Numbered from the stretch's first letter, positions 1-8,613 are shown. The stretch is 64,000 bases of DNA from Selenomonas sp. AE3005 (GCF_905233635.1 NZ_CAJODG010000004.1:48955-112954); one strand, 5' to 3'. A program made the numbers and translations. The notes: generated from the sequence alone by a model not told the origin.

Positions 1-284
1 GCAACCGTCTGGTTGCCGCAGGCTGTCTGCTGCCTTTGACGGAAAACCGGCGTCTGTCCACGGAGCTTGGCACCCGCCACCGGGCTGCCATCGGCCTGTC
101 GGAACAATGTGATGCCCTGATTGTGGTGGTCAGTGAAGAAACCGGCACAATTTCTATTGCTGAAAATGGACATATCATGCGCCATCTTAGTCCTGAGTAT
201 TTGCAGGAACTGCTGATGCCGGCCTTTGAAGCACCGAAAACTGGGATAAAGGATATGGTACGGAGCTGGAGGGGTAAGGTATGA
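1..284 (+). CDS. cdaA: Diadenylate cyclase CdaA, C-terminal end (5' partial)
   Basis: This is the last 94 codons of a DisA_N-domain cyclase that makes c-di-AMP from two ATP. The reading frame is open from base 3 to the left edge, so the gene continues outside the window; a TTG at 36 is internal. The catalytic-domain signature [12 protein letters not shown] is at about 71-106 and is followed by VVSEETG, both typical of the DAC domain. The stop overlaps the ATG of the YbbR-type gene by 4 bases, the usual cdaA-cdaR coupling. The membrane-spanning N-terminus of CdaA would lie upstream. The family call is firm; the full length cannot be seen. Confidence 0.93.
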   Translation, partial: NRLVAAGCLLPLTENRRLSTELGTRHRAAIGLSEQCDALIVVVSEETGTISIAENGHIMRHLSPEYLQELLMPAFEAPKTGIKDMVRSWRGKV

Positions 285-1228
285 TAGAAAGACTTCGCAA
301 CCTCGTGCAGCATAATTTGGCCGCTAAAATAGTTGCTGTTTTGATAGCAGTGATTCTTTGGGGCTATGTGATGAATGACCAGAACCCGGCGATTGAAGGT
401 TCCTTTAATGCTCAGGTGCAGCTGGTTAACGTGCCGGAAGGCTATAAGGTCACGCAGAGCACAGATACCATAAAAATTACGGTAAGGGGAGCGCGTTCCC
501 TGTTTGCCGCCAATGGTGACAGGAATTTTCTGGCGCATGTGGATTTGCAGGATGCCAAGAACGGCAAAGGCACCTATAAGGTCAGGGTAGAAATGCCTCA
601 GGGCTTTGAACTGCTTGATGTGCAGCCGGAAAGCGTGGATGTGGAGTTAGACCCCATTGTACGCCGCAAGGTTCGGGCAGATATAAACGTAAACGGTTCG
701 CCGGCGTCCGGCGTGACGGTGGCCAAGGTCAGTCAGGCCAGCGCGGAAGTGGTGGTCGAAGGGCCTTCACGGGCGGTAAATGAGGTGGAACGCGTTATCG
801 GTTATGTGGGACTGACCAGCAAGAACGATGCTGATTTTGCCCTGCAGGTGCCGTTGACGGCAATCAACAACGATGGCCGTGAGGTTCAGGGAATCGCGAT
901 ACAGCCGGCGTCGATGTATGTGGCGGTGCAGATGGCCAGAGGCTTGACCAAGAAAATAGTATCCATTCGTCCTGTTACAGAGAATGACCTGCCGCAGAAT
1001 TTACAACTGGTAAGCTTGAAACCGAATCCGCTGCAGATTGAAATAGCCGGTGCGGAGAATATCATTTCCAATCTTACTACGGTGGCTACGGAAAAGATTT
1101 CCCTGGCTGATGTGGTGGGCAATACGGATAAGACCGTTAAACTAGCGCTGCCACCGGGAGTGACCGTTACCAATCATGATGTGCTGGTACGTATTGTGGT
1201 GAAGGAAAAACAAAACACTAAAAGTTAA
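281..1228 (+). CDS. cdaR: YbbR-domain protein CdaR, regulator of CdaA
   Basis: This 315-residue protein is a CdaA partner that modulates c-di-AMP synthesis from the outer face of the cytoplasmic membrane. It has one N-terminal membrane anchor (residues about 12-30, [17 protein letters not shown]) followed by repeated YbbR beta-rich domains to the end. It is translationally coupled to cdaA through an ATGA overlap. In many Firmicutes glmM follows; here an FAD-dependent oxidoreductase does instead, so the usual three-gene cdaA-cdaR-glmM cluster is not complete at this place. Confidence 0.92.
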   Translation: MIERLRNLVQHNLAAKIVAVLIAVILWGYVMNDQNPAIEGSFNAQVQLVNVPEGYKVTQSTDTIKITVRGARSLFAANGDRNFLAHVDLQDAKNGKGTYKVRVEMPQGFELLDVQPESVDVELDPIVRRKVRADINVNGSPASGVTVAKVSQASAEVVVEGPSRAVNEVERVIGYVGLTSKNDADFALQVPLTAINNDGREVQGIAIQPASMYVAVQMARGLTKKIVSIRPVTENDLPQNLQLVSLKPNPLQIEIAGAENIISNLTTVATEKISLADVVGNTDKTVKLALPPGVTVTNHDVLVRIVVKEKQNTKS

Positions 1229-1248
1229 TAATGGAGTGAAGGTTACAA

Positions 1249-2859
1249 GTGATTAGAATAAAAAATATGCAGGTGCCCTTTGATGAACAACGGTCACTTG
1301 CACAGCTTGCAGCCAAACGCTTGCAATTACCACCTCAGGCCGTTACTGAGGTGGTAATTGTGCGTAAGGCTGTGGACGCCCGCCGGTATCATGGTGCGCC
1401 TGTGCAGTTTGTCTATATGCTGGACGTGAAGATAAATATGCCGGAAAAAGATGTATTAAAAAGATTGCGCAAGGATAAAAATCTCGAACAGGTAAAGCCG
1501 GCAAAACGCCCCGAGGTACAGACACGCCAGCGCCGGGCAGAAGATTTGCGCCCCGTGGTCGTAGGCTTTGGCCCGGCCGGGATGTTTGCCGCACTGACAC
1601 TGGCCAAGGCTGGCTGGCAGCCGTTGGTACTCGAACGGGGCGGCGACGTGGACAGCCGGCAGGCAGCGATAGAACGTTTTTGGCAGACGGGCGTACTCGA
1701 TGAACGCTCGAATGTACAGTTTGGTGAAGGCGGCGCCGGCACTTTTTCGGATGGTAAACTAACCACCAGAATCAGCGATGTGCATATTCAGGATGTGCTG
1801 TCGGCCTTTATTGCTGCCGGTGCTCCGGCGGAGATTCGTTACCTGCATAAGCCGCATATCGGAACAGATCTGCTCCGCGGTGTAGTGAAAAACATCCGGC
1901 AGGAAATAATCCGCCTGGGCGGTGAGGTGCGTTTTAATGCTCAGGTGACGGATATGGAAATTGAGCAGGGACGCATACAGGCACTGCTGGTCAATGATGA
2001 AGAGCGCATACCCTGTACTAATGTTTTCTTAGGTATCGGTCATTCGGCCCGTGATACATACCGTATGCTGCTGGATAAAGGCCTTAGAATGGAGGCCAAA
2101 CCTTTTGCGATGGGAGTGCGGATAGAACATCCGCAGGAATTTATCGACAGGGCGCAGTATGGTGAAGATGCCGGCAATCCGCTGCTGCCGGTGGCAGAGT
2201 ATGCCCTTACCTATAAAGACCCGCAGACGGGACGGGGGGCGTATTCCTTCTGTATGTGTCCCGGCGGTCAGGTGGTGGCAGCTACTTCTTTACAAGGACA
2301 TGTATGCACAAATGGTATGAGCAATTACCGGCGTGATTCGGGAACAGCTAACAGTGCGCTGCTGGTGCAGGTAGGACCGGAGGATTTTGGTCAGGAAGTA
2401 CTGGCCGGCATGGCTCTGCAGGATAAGCTGGAACAGCTGGCCTTTACCCTGGGCGGCGCAAATTACTGCGCGCCGGTGCAGACGGTCGGCGACTTTTTAA
2501 ATGGCACCTGTGGTTCGCGGCAGTTTTTGATGGCGCCGACATATCAGCCCGGGGTTAAGGCTGCTGACCTGCATAAATGTCTGCCGGCTTTCATTACAAA
2601 GACACTGGAGGGGGCACTGCCGTACTTTGATGGCAAGATAAAAGGCTTTGCCAATCCCGGCGTGGTGATGACTGGTGTTGAGGCCCGTTCCTCGGCTCCC
2701 TGCCGCATACGCCGTGAACGGGAGTCAATGCTGGCCGAAGGTTTGTCAGGCCTTTATCCGATGGGTGAGGGAGCTGGCTACGCCGGCGGCATAATGAGTG
2801 CGGCTGTCGATGGCATGAAGGCGGCGCTGGCATTTTTACAGGTAAACGCAGTAAAGTAG
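1249..2859 (+). CDS. FAD/NAD(P)-dependent oxidoreductase (COG2509-like)
   Basis: This 536-residue flavoprotein has a GTG start 20 bases after cdaR, with an AGTGAAGG-like ribosome site. An N-terminal region of about 100 residues precedes a Rossmann FAD-binding motif VVGFGPAGMFAALTLAKAG near residue 104. Downstream come the family motifs NVQFGEGGAGTFSDGKL and, near the C-terminus, GEGAGYAGGIMSAAVDG, which closes the FAD pocket. The family is conserved in Firmicutes but its substrate is unknown. It probably shares the cdaA-cdaR transcript. No cysteine pair or iron-sulfur motif defines a reaction, so no specific function is proposed. Confidence 0.85.
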   Translation: MIRIKNMQVPFDEQRSLAQLAAKRLQLPPQAVTEVVIVRKAVDARRYHGAPVQFVYMLDVKINMPEKDVLKRLRKDKNLEQVKPAKRPEVQTRQRRAEDLRPVVVGFGPAGMFAALTLAKAGWQPLVLERGGDVDSRQAAIERFWQTGVLDERSNVQFGEGGAGTFSDGKLTTRISDVHIQDVLSAFIAAGAPAEIRYLHKPHIGTDLLRGVVKNIRQEIIRLGGEVRFNAQVTDMEIEQGRIQALLVNDEERIPCTNVFLGIGHSARDTYRMLLDKGLRMEAKPFAMGVRIEHPQEFIDRAQYGEDAGNPLLPVAEYALTYKDPQTGRGAYSFCMCPGGQVVAATSLQGHVCTNGMSNYRRDSGTANSALLVQVGPEDFGQEVLAGMALQDKLEQLAFTLGGANYCAPVQTVGDFLNGTCGSRQFLMAPTYQPGVKAADLHKCLPAFITKTLEGALPYFDGKIKGFANPGVVMTGVEARSSAPCRIRRERESMLAEGLSGLYPMGEGAGYAGGIMSAAVDGMKAALAFLQVNAVK

Positions 2860-2920
2860 TAGGAATTAAAGTTAAAATATGATAAAATAGTATGTGATAA
2901 ATTGTGCGGGAGGGATTATT

Positions 2921-3172
2921 ATGGTCAGCGAAGAAACTATGATGTTTAAAATCGGTGCTGATGAAAATAAAGCGGAGTCTATTATCCGTCAGGCCAGCAT
3001 GGCAATGGAGGAAAAAGGCTACAATCCGGTAAATCAGCTGGTAGGTTACCTGCTGTCCGGTGACCCGGCTTATGTAACCAGTTACAAGGAGGCACGGAGC
3101 CTGATTCGTAAACTGGAACGCGATGAATTATTGGAGGAACTGGTGCGTTCTTATTTGGAGAAACTTAAATGA
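2921..3172 (+). CDS. ireB: IreB family regulatory phosphoprotein (UPF0297)
   Basis: This 83-residue protein matches the IreB/DUF965 family: MFKIG near the start, [22 protein letters not shown] in the middle (as two conserved blocks) and a helical C-terminus rich in E, L and R. In Enterococcus IreB is phosphorylated by the PASTA kinase IreK and affects cephalosporin resistance. The ATG at 2921 has GGGAGGG seven bases ahead; an in-frame ATG at 2894 lacks such a site. The gene overlaps ruvX by 4 bases, the standard ireB-ruvX-DUF1292 order. Confidence 0.93.
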   Translation: MVSEETMMFKIGADENKAESIIRQASMAMEEKGYNPVNQLVGYLLSGDPAYVTSYKEARSLIRKLERDELLEELVRSYLEKLK

Positions 3173-3585
3173 AGCGCTATATGTCCCTGGATATCGGTGA
3201 CAGGACCGTAGGCATTGCTGTCAGTGACCTGCTGGGTCTTACTGCTCAGGGGGTGGAGACCATTCGCCGCAAATCGTTGGCAGATGATTTGCAGCGTCTT
3301 GATGAGCTCATATCCCAGTACGAGGTAGATGAACTGGTTTCCGGCTATCCCAAGAATATGAACGGCACGGAAGGGGAACGCTGCGAAATCGTCAAGGATT
3401 TTATGGCGGAAGTCAGCAAGCGCCACCCCGATTTACCGGTGCATTTTTGGGATGAAAGATTATCCACTGTGGCGGCAGCGCGCTCCCTGATAGAGGCGGA
3501 TGTGTCCCGGAAAAAACGGCGCAAGGTCATAGACAAGATGGCTGCCGTATTTATCTTGCAGGGCTGGCTTGACAGTATCCGCTAA
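3169..3585 (+). CDS. ruvX: Holliday junction resolvase-like protein YqgF/RuvX
   Basis: This 138-residue RNase H-fold nuclease begins with [14 protein letters not shown], the first catalytic Asp motif, and has the conserved block [13 protein letters not shown] near the middle and [15 protein letters not shown] (the ERLST signature) around residue 90. The family is called a putative Holliday-junction resolvase; in other bacteria it acts in pre-16S rRNA 5' processing, so the role is either. It is coupled to ireB by an ATGA overlap and followed after 47 bases by the DUF1292 gene. Confidence 0.93.
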   Translation: MKRYMSLDIGDRTVGIAVSDLLGLTAQGVETIRRKSLADDLQRLDELISQYEVDELVSGYPKNMNGTEGERCEIVKDFMAEVSKRHPDLPVHFWDERLSTVAAARSLIEADVSRKKRRKVIDKMAAVFILQGWLDSIR

Positions 3586-3632
3586 AATATGTAAACTACT
3601 CTTAGCTAATTTTGCACAAGAGGTGAACTGAT

Positions 3633-3959
3633 ATGGCAAATAAAGAAAATGATGTTCAGGATGAAGGCGTTGTCGTTGTCATGACTGACGACCAGGGCAA
3701 TGAATACTACTACGAAGAAGAAATGATTATTCCCGTGGGCGAAGAAAAATACGCATTGCTGGTAGGCATTCACAATGAGGAAGATGATCATGACCATTGT
3801 GGCTGTGGCTGCGGCTGCGAAGATGATGAAGATGTAATCATTGCCAAAATCGTCATTGGCGAAGATGGCGAAGAAGAGTATGTTGAGCCTACAGACGAAG
3901 AATTCGAGGCGGTACAGAAGGCCTACGATGCTCTGGTTGAGGAGTCGGAACAAGAGTAA
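3633..3959 (+). CDS. DUF1292 protein with Cys/His-rich acidic insert
   Basis: This 108-residue, very acidic protein belongs to the YrzB/DUF1292 family, which follows ruvX in most Firmicutes and has no assigned function. The N-terminal part (VVVMTDDQGNEYYYEEEM) and the C-terminal part (GEDGEEEYVEPTDEEFEAV) carry the family pattern. Between them, residues about 50-68, lies a short patch HDHCGCGCGCE with two His and four Cys that could bind a metal. The start ATG has AGAGGTGA nine bases ahead. A strong hairpin follows the stop codon. Confidence 0.85.
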   Translation: MANKENDVQDEGVVVVMTDDQGNEYYYEEEMIIPVGEEKYALLVGIHNEEDDHDHCGCGCGCEDDEDVIIAKIVIGEDGEEEYVEPTDEEFEAVQKAYDALVEESEQE

Positions 3960-3974
3960 TAGGTACATGATGAT

Positions 3975-4008
3975 TGCCATTTCCTTTGTGAAATGGCAGT
4001 TTCTTTTA
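3975..4008 (+). terminator. Intrinsic terminator after DUF1292 gene
   Basis: A perfect 9-bp stem, TGCCATTTC (3975-3983) with GAAATGGCA (3990-3998), has a 6-base loop and is followed by GTTTCTTTT. It closes the ireB-ruvX-DUF1292 unit; mltG starts 32 bases later, so mltG may need read-through or its own promoter. Confidence 0.8.
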
Positions 4009-4039
4009 TGTACAAAAAAACATGACAGGAGATGTTGGT

Positions 4040-5167
4040 GTGGGGGATAAGTTCGGGAAACTGAAGGAGTACAAGGAGCAATTATCTCGCTGGCTTAGTG
4101 GCGATGAGATGGAACTGTCTGTTATCAGCGATTGGCAGGAAAAAGGGAAGGAATTCCTGTCATCATTCTCATGGAAACAGTGGGCAGCTGCCGGCACAGG
4201 TCTGTTCGTTGTTTTTGCTCTGCTATTGGTAGTTATGTTCTCTTCAGGAACACCGCAGAAAAAAACAGCCCCTGACCAGGTCATTTTTCTGACGGTTAAG
4301 AGCGGTATGACGGCTGATGATATCAGTCAAAAACTTCTGCAGAATGGTATCATCGACAGCAAGTGGGCCTTTTGGTGGCAGGTAAAGAAAAGCGGTGTAG
4401 CTGATAAGTTCCAGTCGGGTAATTACGCGTTCAATCCCCATACGGCACCGGAGGAAGTTATCCGCAAGCTGGTGAATGGCGAAACGAGCAAGGTGAAATT
4501 TACCATTCCCGAGGGCTTTGGCGTCAAGGAAATAGCCAAACGGCTGTCTGATGAAGGTCTGGTGGATGAACAGGAGTTTCTGGCTAAGGCCAAAACGTTT
4601 GCCCCCTATTCCTACATTGAACGCAATAAGGATATACGCTATGCGTGTGAGGGCTTTTTGTTTCCTGATACGTATGAACTGCATGAAGAACCCAGCGTGG
4701 ACGGTATCTTAAATATGATGGCAGAGGATTTGGACACGCGCCTGACACCGAAAATGCGGCGCCGCGCCGCCGAGCTCAATCTGTCCATTCATGAGCTGAT
4801 TACGCTGGCCTCACTGGTGGAAAAAGAGGCCATGTTCGATGAGGACAGGCCGATTATCGCGCAGGTATTTTTCAAGCGCCTGAAAATCGGTATGCCCCTG
4901 CAGACGGATACGACTATTCAGTATCTGTTGGATGCCCCGAAAGAGGATGTAAGCATTAAGGATACAAAGATTGAATCGCCGTACAATACTTATCAGATAA
5001 AAGGATTGCCGCCGGGGCCGGTGGCCAGTCCGGGAATGGCGGCTATCGAGGCCGTATTGTATCCGGCGGATACAGATTATTTGTATTTTGTAGCTGACCG
5101 TCAGGGACATAACCATTACTCCAAGAGTTATGCAGCCCATCAGGAAATTGTAGAGCGTGTGCGCTAG
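4040..5167 (+). CDS. mltG: Endolytic murein transglycosylase MltG
   Basis: This is a YceG-like lytic transglycosylase that cleaves nascent peptidoglycan glycan strands at the membrane. An N-terminal cytoplasmic stretch of about 45 residues precedes one membrane segment (AAAGTGLFVVFALLLVVMF); the LysM-like domain and the catalytic domain are outside. The catalytic Glu lies in ITLASLVEKEA, and the downstream motifs LQTDTTIQYLL and SPYNTYQIKGLPPGPVASPG are complete. GTG 4040 was chosen because GGAG lies 8 bases ahead; the longer frame from ATG 4022 has no ribosome site. It has 375 residues from this start, in the usual family size range. Confidence 0.94.
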   Translation: MGDKFGKLKEYKEQLSRWLSGDEMELSVISDWQEKGKEFLSSFSWKQWAAAGTGLFVVFALLLVVMFSSGTPQKKTAPDQVIFLTVKSGMTADDISQKLLQNGIIDSKWAFWWQVKKSGVADKFQSGNYAFNPHTAPEEVIRKLVNGETSKVKFTIPEGFGVKEIAKRLSDEGLVDEQEFLAKAKTFAPYSYIERNKDIRYACEGFLFPDTYELHEEPSVDGILNMMAEDLDTRLTPKMRRRAAELNLSIHELITLASLVEKEAMFDEDRPIIAQVFFKRLKIGMPLQTDTTIQYLLDAPKEDVSIKDTKIESPYNTYQIKGLPPGPVASPGMAAIEAVLYPADTDYLYFVADRQGHNHYSKSYAAHQEIVERVR

Positions 5168-5182
5168 GAAGTAGGTAATTTT

Positions 5183-5797
5183 TTGGAAGAGTTACTGGGA
5201 GAAATGGAGAGCTATGCGGCTCTCAACCATGTTCCCATCATAAATGAACGCGGCCGGGCGGCTTTTTTGCAAGTGGTCAAAGAGGTTCGTCCCCATCGTG
5301 TGCTGGAAATCGGTACGGCCATTGGCTATTCCAGCCTGTTGTTTGCCCTGCATGGGGCTGAGGACGTAGAGATAACCACCCTGGAACTGAGTGAAGAACG
5401 CATAAATTTAGCCCAGAGCTATATAAACCGGTCAGCTTATGCTGACCGGATTCGTATTATGGCCGGTGATGCAGCGGAAAATCTGCTGCGCCTGCAGCTG
5501 ACAGGTCAAAAATTTGACTTTGTCTTTATTGATGCTGCCAAGGGGCAGTATGTGGATTATTTCCACAAGATACAGCCTATGCTGACGGATAAGGCTGTGA
5601 TTTTGGCTGATAATGTGCTGTTCCGTGGTTATGTCCGGGGCGATGTACCAACGCCGCGGCGCTTTAAAACCATTGTCAAGCGTCTGCGGGAATATATTGA
5701 ACTGGTATCCCAGCCGCCCTATGCGACGGAGATTTTGGCCCAGGGTGATGGTCTGGCTGTTACAAGGAGAGTTTTAGAGTATGATAAAAAAGCCTGA
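5183..5797 (+). CDS. trmR: tRNA 5-hydroxyuridine methyltransferase (TrmR-like)
   Basis: This 204-residue class I O-methyltransferase has the SAM motif VLEIGTAIGYSSLLFA (about residues 34-49), an acidic end to strand 2 (ITTLELSEERI) and DFVFIDAAKGQY. In Bacillus subtilis the gene at this position (yrrM, trmR) converts ho5U34 to mo5U34 in tRNA. Here it is immediately followed by and overlaps (17 bases) a U32-family gene of the type that makes ho5U, which supports that role over catechol-type methylation. The TTG start has AGGAAGTAGG in front; ATG 5204 is an alternative. Confidence 0.82.
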   Translation: MEELLGEMESYAALNHVPIINERGRAAFLQVVKEVRPHRVLEIGTAIGYSSLLFALHGAEDVEITTLELSEERINLAQSYINRSAYADRIRIMAGDAAENLLRLQLTGQKFDFVFIDAAKGQYVDYFHKIQPMLTDKAVILADNVLFRGYVRGDVPTPRRFKTIVKRLREYIELVSQPPYATEILAQGDGLAVTRRVLEYDKKA

Positions 5798-7013
5798 GCT
5801 GCTGGCACCGGCCGGCAATCTGGAAAAAATGAAAATGGCGGTACTCTATGGTGCCGATGCGGTATACCTCGGGGGCAAGGCCTTTGGCCTGCGCGCTTTG
5901 GGCGGCAATTTCACCTATGAGGAATTAAAGGAGGCTGTGGACTTTGCTCATGCACGCGGCAGGAAAGTTTACGTGACAGTCAATATTTTTCCGCACAACA
6001 GTGATATCGAGAAACTGCCGGATTATCTGCGCTATTTGCAGGAAATAAACGTGGACGCCCTGCTGGTAGCTGACCTGGGTGTGTTTATGCTCTGCCGTAA
6101 GCTGATTCCCAACATGGAACTGCATATCAGTACGCAGGCCAACAATACTAACTGGGCGACGGTCAATGCCTGGAAGGAACTGGGGGCTAAGCGCGTGGTA
6201 CTGGCCCGGGAAATGAGCTTGAATGAGATTCGTGAAATCCGCGCCAAGTGTGATGTTGATTTGGAAATGTTCATGCATGGGGCGATGTGTATTTCCTACT
6301 CGGGGCGCTGCCTGCTGTCCAATTATTTTACGGGACGTGATTCCAATCGTGGGAGCTGTGCCCAGTCCTGCCGGTGGAAATATGCGCTGGTGGAAGAAAC
6401 GCGGCCGGGGAAATATTTCCCTATCGAAGAGGACGACCGCGGCACCTATATCATGAACTCCAAGGATATGTGCCTGATGCCGCATATTAAAGACGTTATC
6501 GAAAGCGGCGTGGACAGCCTGAAAATTGAAGGACGGATGAAGAGCGTTCATTATGCAGCCAGTGTGACGAAGGCTTATCGTTTGGCTATTGACAGTTACT
6601 TTGCTGACCCGGAAAATTTCACGGTCAAAAAGGAATGGCTGGACGAACTCGAAAAGGTTTCCCATCGGGCTTATACGACAGGTTTTTACTATCATCAGCC
6701 GGACGCAGATGACCAGATTTACGGCAAGACTTCCTATGACCAGACATCAGATTTTGTGGGGCTGGTACGCTCATATGATGCGGCTACGGGCTATGCGGTC
6801 GTGGAACAGCGCAACAATATGAAGGCAGGGCAGGAGATAGAAGTATTCCAGCCGACAGGGCCGCTGTACCGGCAGAAAATTACTTCCATGATTGACAACG
6901 AAACCAATGAGGAAATTTCTGTAGCACCGCACCCCCAGCAGATTATCCGCATGAAAATGGAACAGCCGGTGGAGGAATATACAATCTTGCGGCGGGATAT
7001 TGTTGCTAAATAG
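5781..7013 (+). CDS. trhP: U32 peptidase-family tRNA hydroxylase (TrhP-like)
   Basis: This 410-residue protein belongs to the U32 family. Signature blocks are PELLAPAGNLEKMKMAVLYG at the N-terminus, MHGAMCISYSGRCLLSNYF and SCAQSCRWKY in the centre, and SKDMCLMPHI after it, with the cysteines thought to hold an iron-sulfur cluster. TrhP proteins use prephenate-derived chemistry to hydroxylate U34 of tRNA. Adjacency to trmR supports that pathway. B. subtilis has two such genes in tandem (yrrN, yrrO); here I see only one, of the longer type. Start ATG has AAGGAG ten bases ahead. Confidence 0.85.
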   Translation: MIKKPELLAPAGNLEKMKMAVLYGADAVYLGGKAFGLRALGGNFTYEELKEAVDFAHARGRKVYVTVNIFPHNSDIEKLPDYLRYLQEINVDALLVADLGVFMLCRKLIPNMELHISTQANNTNWATVNAWKELGAKRVVLAREMSLNEIREIRAKCDVDLEMFMHGAMCISYSGRCLLSNYFTGRDSNRGSCAQSCRWKYALVEETRPGKYFPIEEDDRGTYIMNSKDMCLMPHIKDVIESGVDSLKIEGRMKSVHYAASVTKAYRLAIDSYFADPENFTVKKEWLDELEKVSHRAYTTGFYYHQPDADDQIYGKTSYDQTSDFVGLVRSYDAATGYAVVEQRNNMKAGQEIEVFQPTGPLYRQKITSMIDNETNEEISVAPHPQQIIRMKMEQPVEEYTILRRDIVAK

Positions 7014-7027
7014 TACCGTTGAAGGCG

Positions 7028-7222
7028 CGCGGCGGGGGCAGTTGCCATCGTCCGCTATGGCAGGGAGCTAAACTTGTTTTTTGCCCTTAATTAAGTATCG
7101 TGAAAAGCATAAACTCGCTGCGCTCAAACAGTATGCTTTTCACGATAAAACAGCGGTATGGCAAAAAAACAAGTTCTTAACGCTCACCGCCAATGCTGCC
7201 GCTGTCAACTGCCCCCACTGCG
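7028..7222. repeat. Large nested palindromic element
   Basis: A near-palindrome of about 195 bp sits in the 349-base gap between trhP and the acyltransferase. Paired arms from outside in: 7028-7044 with 7206-7222 (15 of 17 match, including GGGGGCAGTTG and its complement), 7071-7085 with 7160-7175 (AACTTGTTTTTTGCC, one extra base), and a perfect 16-bp pair 7096-7111 with 7132-7147 (TATCGTGAAAAGCATA). No open frame of note is inside and no T-run follows, so it is not a simple terminator. It looks like a MITE or intergenic palindromic repeat. Confidence 0.75.
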
Positions 7223-7255
7223 TTTACTGCCAACATATTTGTAGGCAATAAACGA

Positions 7256-7305
7256 AAAGCCTTCCCCTTGAGGGGAAGAGAGACTGCAATGCGGTGGATG
7301 AGGTG
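7256..7305. repeat. Short palindrome-containing repeat fragment
   Basis: Directly after the large palindrome come a small hairpin (CTTCCCC-TTGA-GGGGAAG, 7261-7278) and a tail GCGGTGGATGAGGTG. The look is that of a truncated interspersed repeat common in anaerobic Firmicutes genomes; this family placement is from memory and not tested. The stretch 7306-7343 to the next gene is AT-rich with no clear consensus promoter. Confidence 0.4.
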
Positions 7306-7362
7306 TTACCGCAAATTATATACAATTATCAAAATCAATAATTAGGAGTTGACAATTATATC

Positions 7363-8487
7363 ATGAGTTATACAATCCTCACAAACAAACAAACAAACAA
7401 ACAAACAAACAAACAAACAAACAAACAAACAAACAAACAGAAATATTTATATATTGACTCACTAAAAGGATTGGCCATGATCATGGTGATATTAGTTCAT
7501 ATTGGTCTTGGCGAAGATTTTAAGTATAGTGCTTTCACAAGTAATGGTAGATTTGGTGTTCAAATATTTTTTGTAATTAGTGGTTTTTTGGCATTGAGGT
7601 CATACAAATGTCATATATTAAATGGGACTATGACCATTAAAACTTGGTTGAAACGAAAAATAATAAAGCTTGCTTTGTTATTTTATGTAATGGTTATTTT
7701 TAACAGTTTATTCTTTAATGGACTTCCTTATTACTTAGGCGATATTGAATCAGGGGTTTCTATTTTGAATATATTTGCCCATTTTTTATTTATTTTCGGA
7801 TTAGTTCCTCATTATATGAATAGTATTATTGGTGTGGAGTGGTATTTAGGTGTATTGGTACTTCTGTATTTGATTATTTCTGTTTTTGGAAAATATTTAA
7901 ATGGAATAAGAAAGTGTATAATTGCAATAGTATTATCAATTTTAATATCGAAACTAGTAGTATTTATATTTAAGCATAGTATATCACCAGATATTATAGA
8001 TTATGAAATATATGCTATATTTTTTACAAATTTTAACTTTATAGTTCAGTTGCCGTTTTTTCTAATTGGATGTTTATTATATATAATAGGAAGTGATGAT
8101 AGCTGTATATTAAGAATTAGAAAATGGAGTTTTCTTAGTAAAATAATTCCTATATTAGCATTATCAATTTATATTGGGACATCATTAAATATTTTTAAGC
8201 ATAATCACACTTATTTATATGCTATTTTCGCATTTTTAATCATTCTTGCTAATTTTCTTGGAGGCAAAAGTTTAGATAACAAATTACTTGCACGAATTGG
8301 TGAGAGATCATATGGAATATATTTAACACATTTTACATTAATCTTGATATTTAATATTTATGTACCAGTCAATCATCAAAATGTAACTGTAGTTTATATG
8401 TTTTGTAAATTTGCTTTGATTTTATTTGTATCATATTCAATAACATTATTATTTGATAATTTAACCAATAGACTAAAGAAATCATAA
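7363..8487 (+). CDS. Membrane acyltransferase (Acyltransferase_3), likely phase-variable
   Basis: This 374-residue integral membrane protein resembles OafA/WecH-type O-acyltransferases that acetylate surface sugars. After a repetitive N-terminus the family begins with YIDSLKGLAMIMVILVHIG, holding the conserved His, then GRFGVQIFFVISGFLALRS and about ten hydrophobic segments. Codons 7-26 encode repeated NKQT from a CAAA tract at 7382-7439, so slippage by one unit shifts the frame; the current length is in frame. ATG 7363 is the only start whose frame enters the family domain; AGGAG lies 14 bases ahead, a long spacing. The gene is far more AT-rich than its neighbours (lines 7801 and 7921: 19/60 and 12/60 G+C), suggesting transfer. 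The substrate is unknown. Confidence 0.88.
   Translation: MSYTILTNKQTNKQTNKQTNKQTNKQKYLYIDSLKGLAMIMVILVHIGLGEDFKYSAFTSNGRFGVQIFFVISGFLALRSYKCHILNGTMTIKTWLKRKIIKLALLFYVMVIFNSLFFNGLPYYLGDIESGVSILNIFAHFLFIFGLVPHYMNSIIGVEWYLGVLVLLYLIISVFGKYLNGIRKCIIAIVLSILISKLVVFIFKHSISPDIIDYEIYAIFFTNFNFIVQLPFFLIGCLLYIIGSDDSCILRIRKWSFLSKIIPILALSIYIGTSLNIFKHNHTYLYAIFAFLIILANFLGGKSLDNKLLARIGERSYGIYLTHFTLILIFNIYVPVNHQNVTVVYMFCKFALILFVSYSITLLFDNLTNRLKKS
7382..7439 (+). repeat. Tetranucleotide tract (CAAA) x 14.5
   Basis: Fifty-eight bases of uninterrupted CAAA repeats lie 19 bases inside the acyltransferase frame. The unit length is not a multiple of three, so gain or loss of one unit changes frame, while three units restore it with four residues added. 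Such tracts (for example CAAT in Haemophilus lic genes) are classic slipped-strand phase-variation switches. In the other two frames no ATG, GTG or TTG lies between the last stop (7350-7352 or 7364-7366) and the tract, so the switch appears to be simple on/off. Confidence 0.95.
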
Positions 8488-8613
8488 CTTATACTAGAAA
8501 ATAGTGAAAATAATTATTTTATGGTACAGAGTTTATGATGGTTTACATGTAGTTATTATAATAGTACAATATAATTTGTAAATGAAATGTCTAATCTTGG
8601 GGAGGTAATTATC

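Noticed and set aside
7382..7439. Possible CRISPR or satellite repeat
   Set aside because: The unit is four bases with no spacers; it is a simple sequence tract inside a coding frame.
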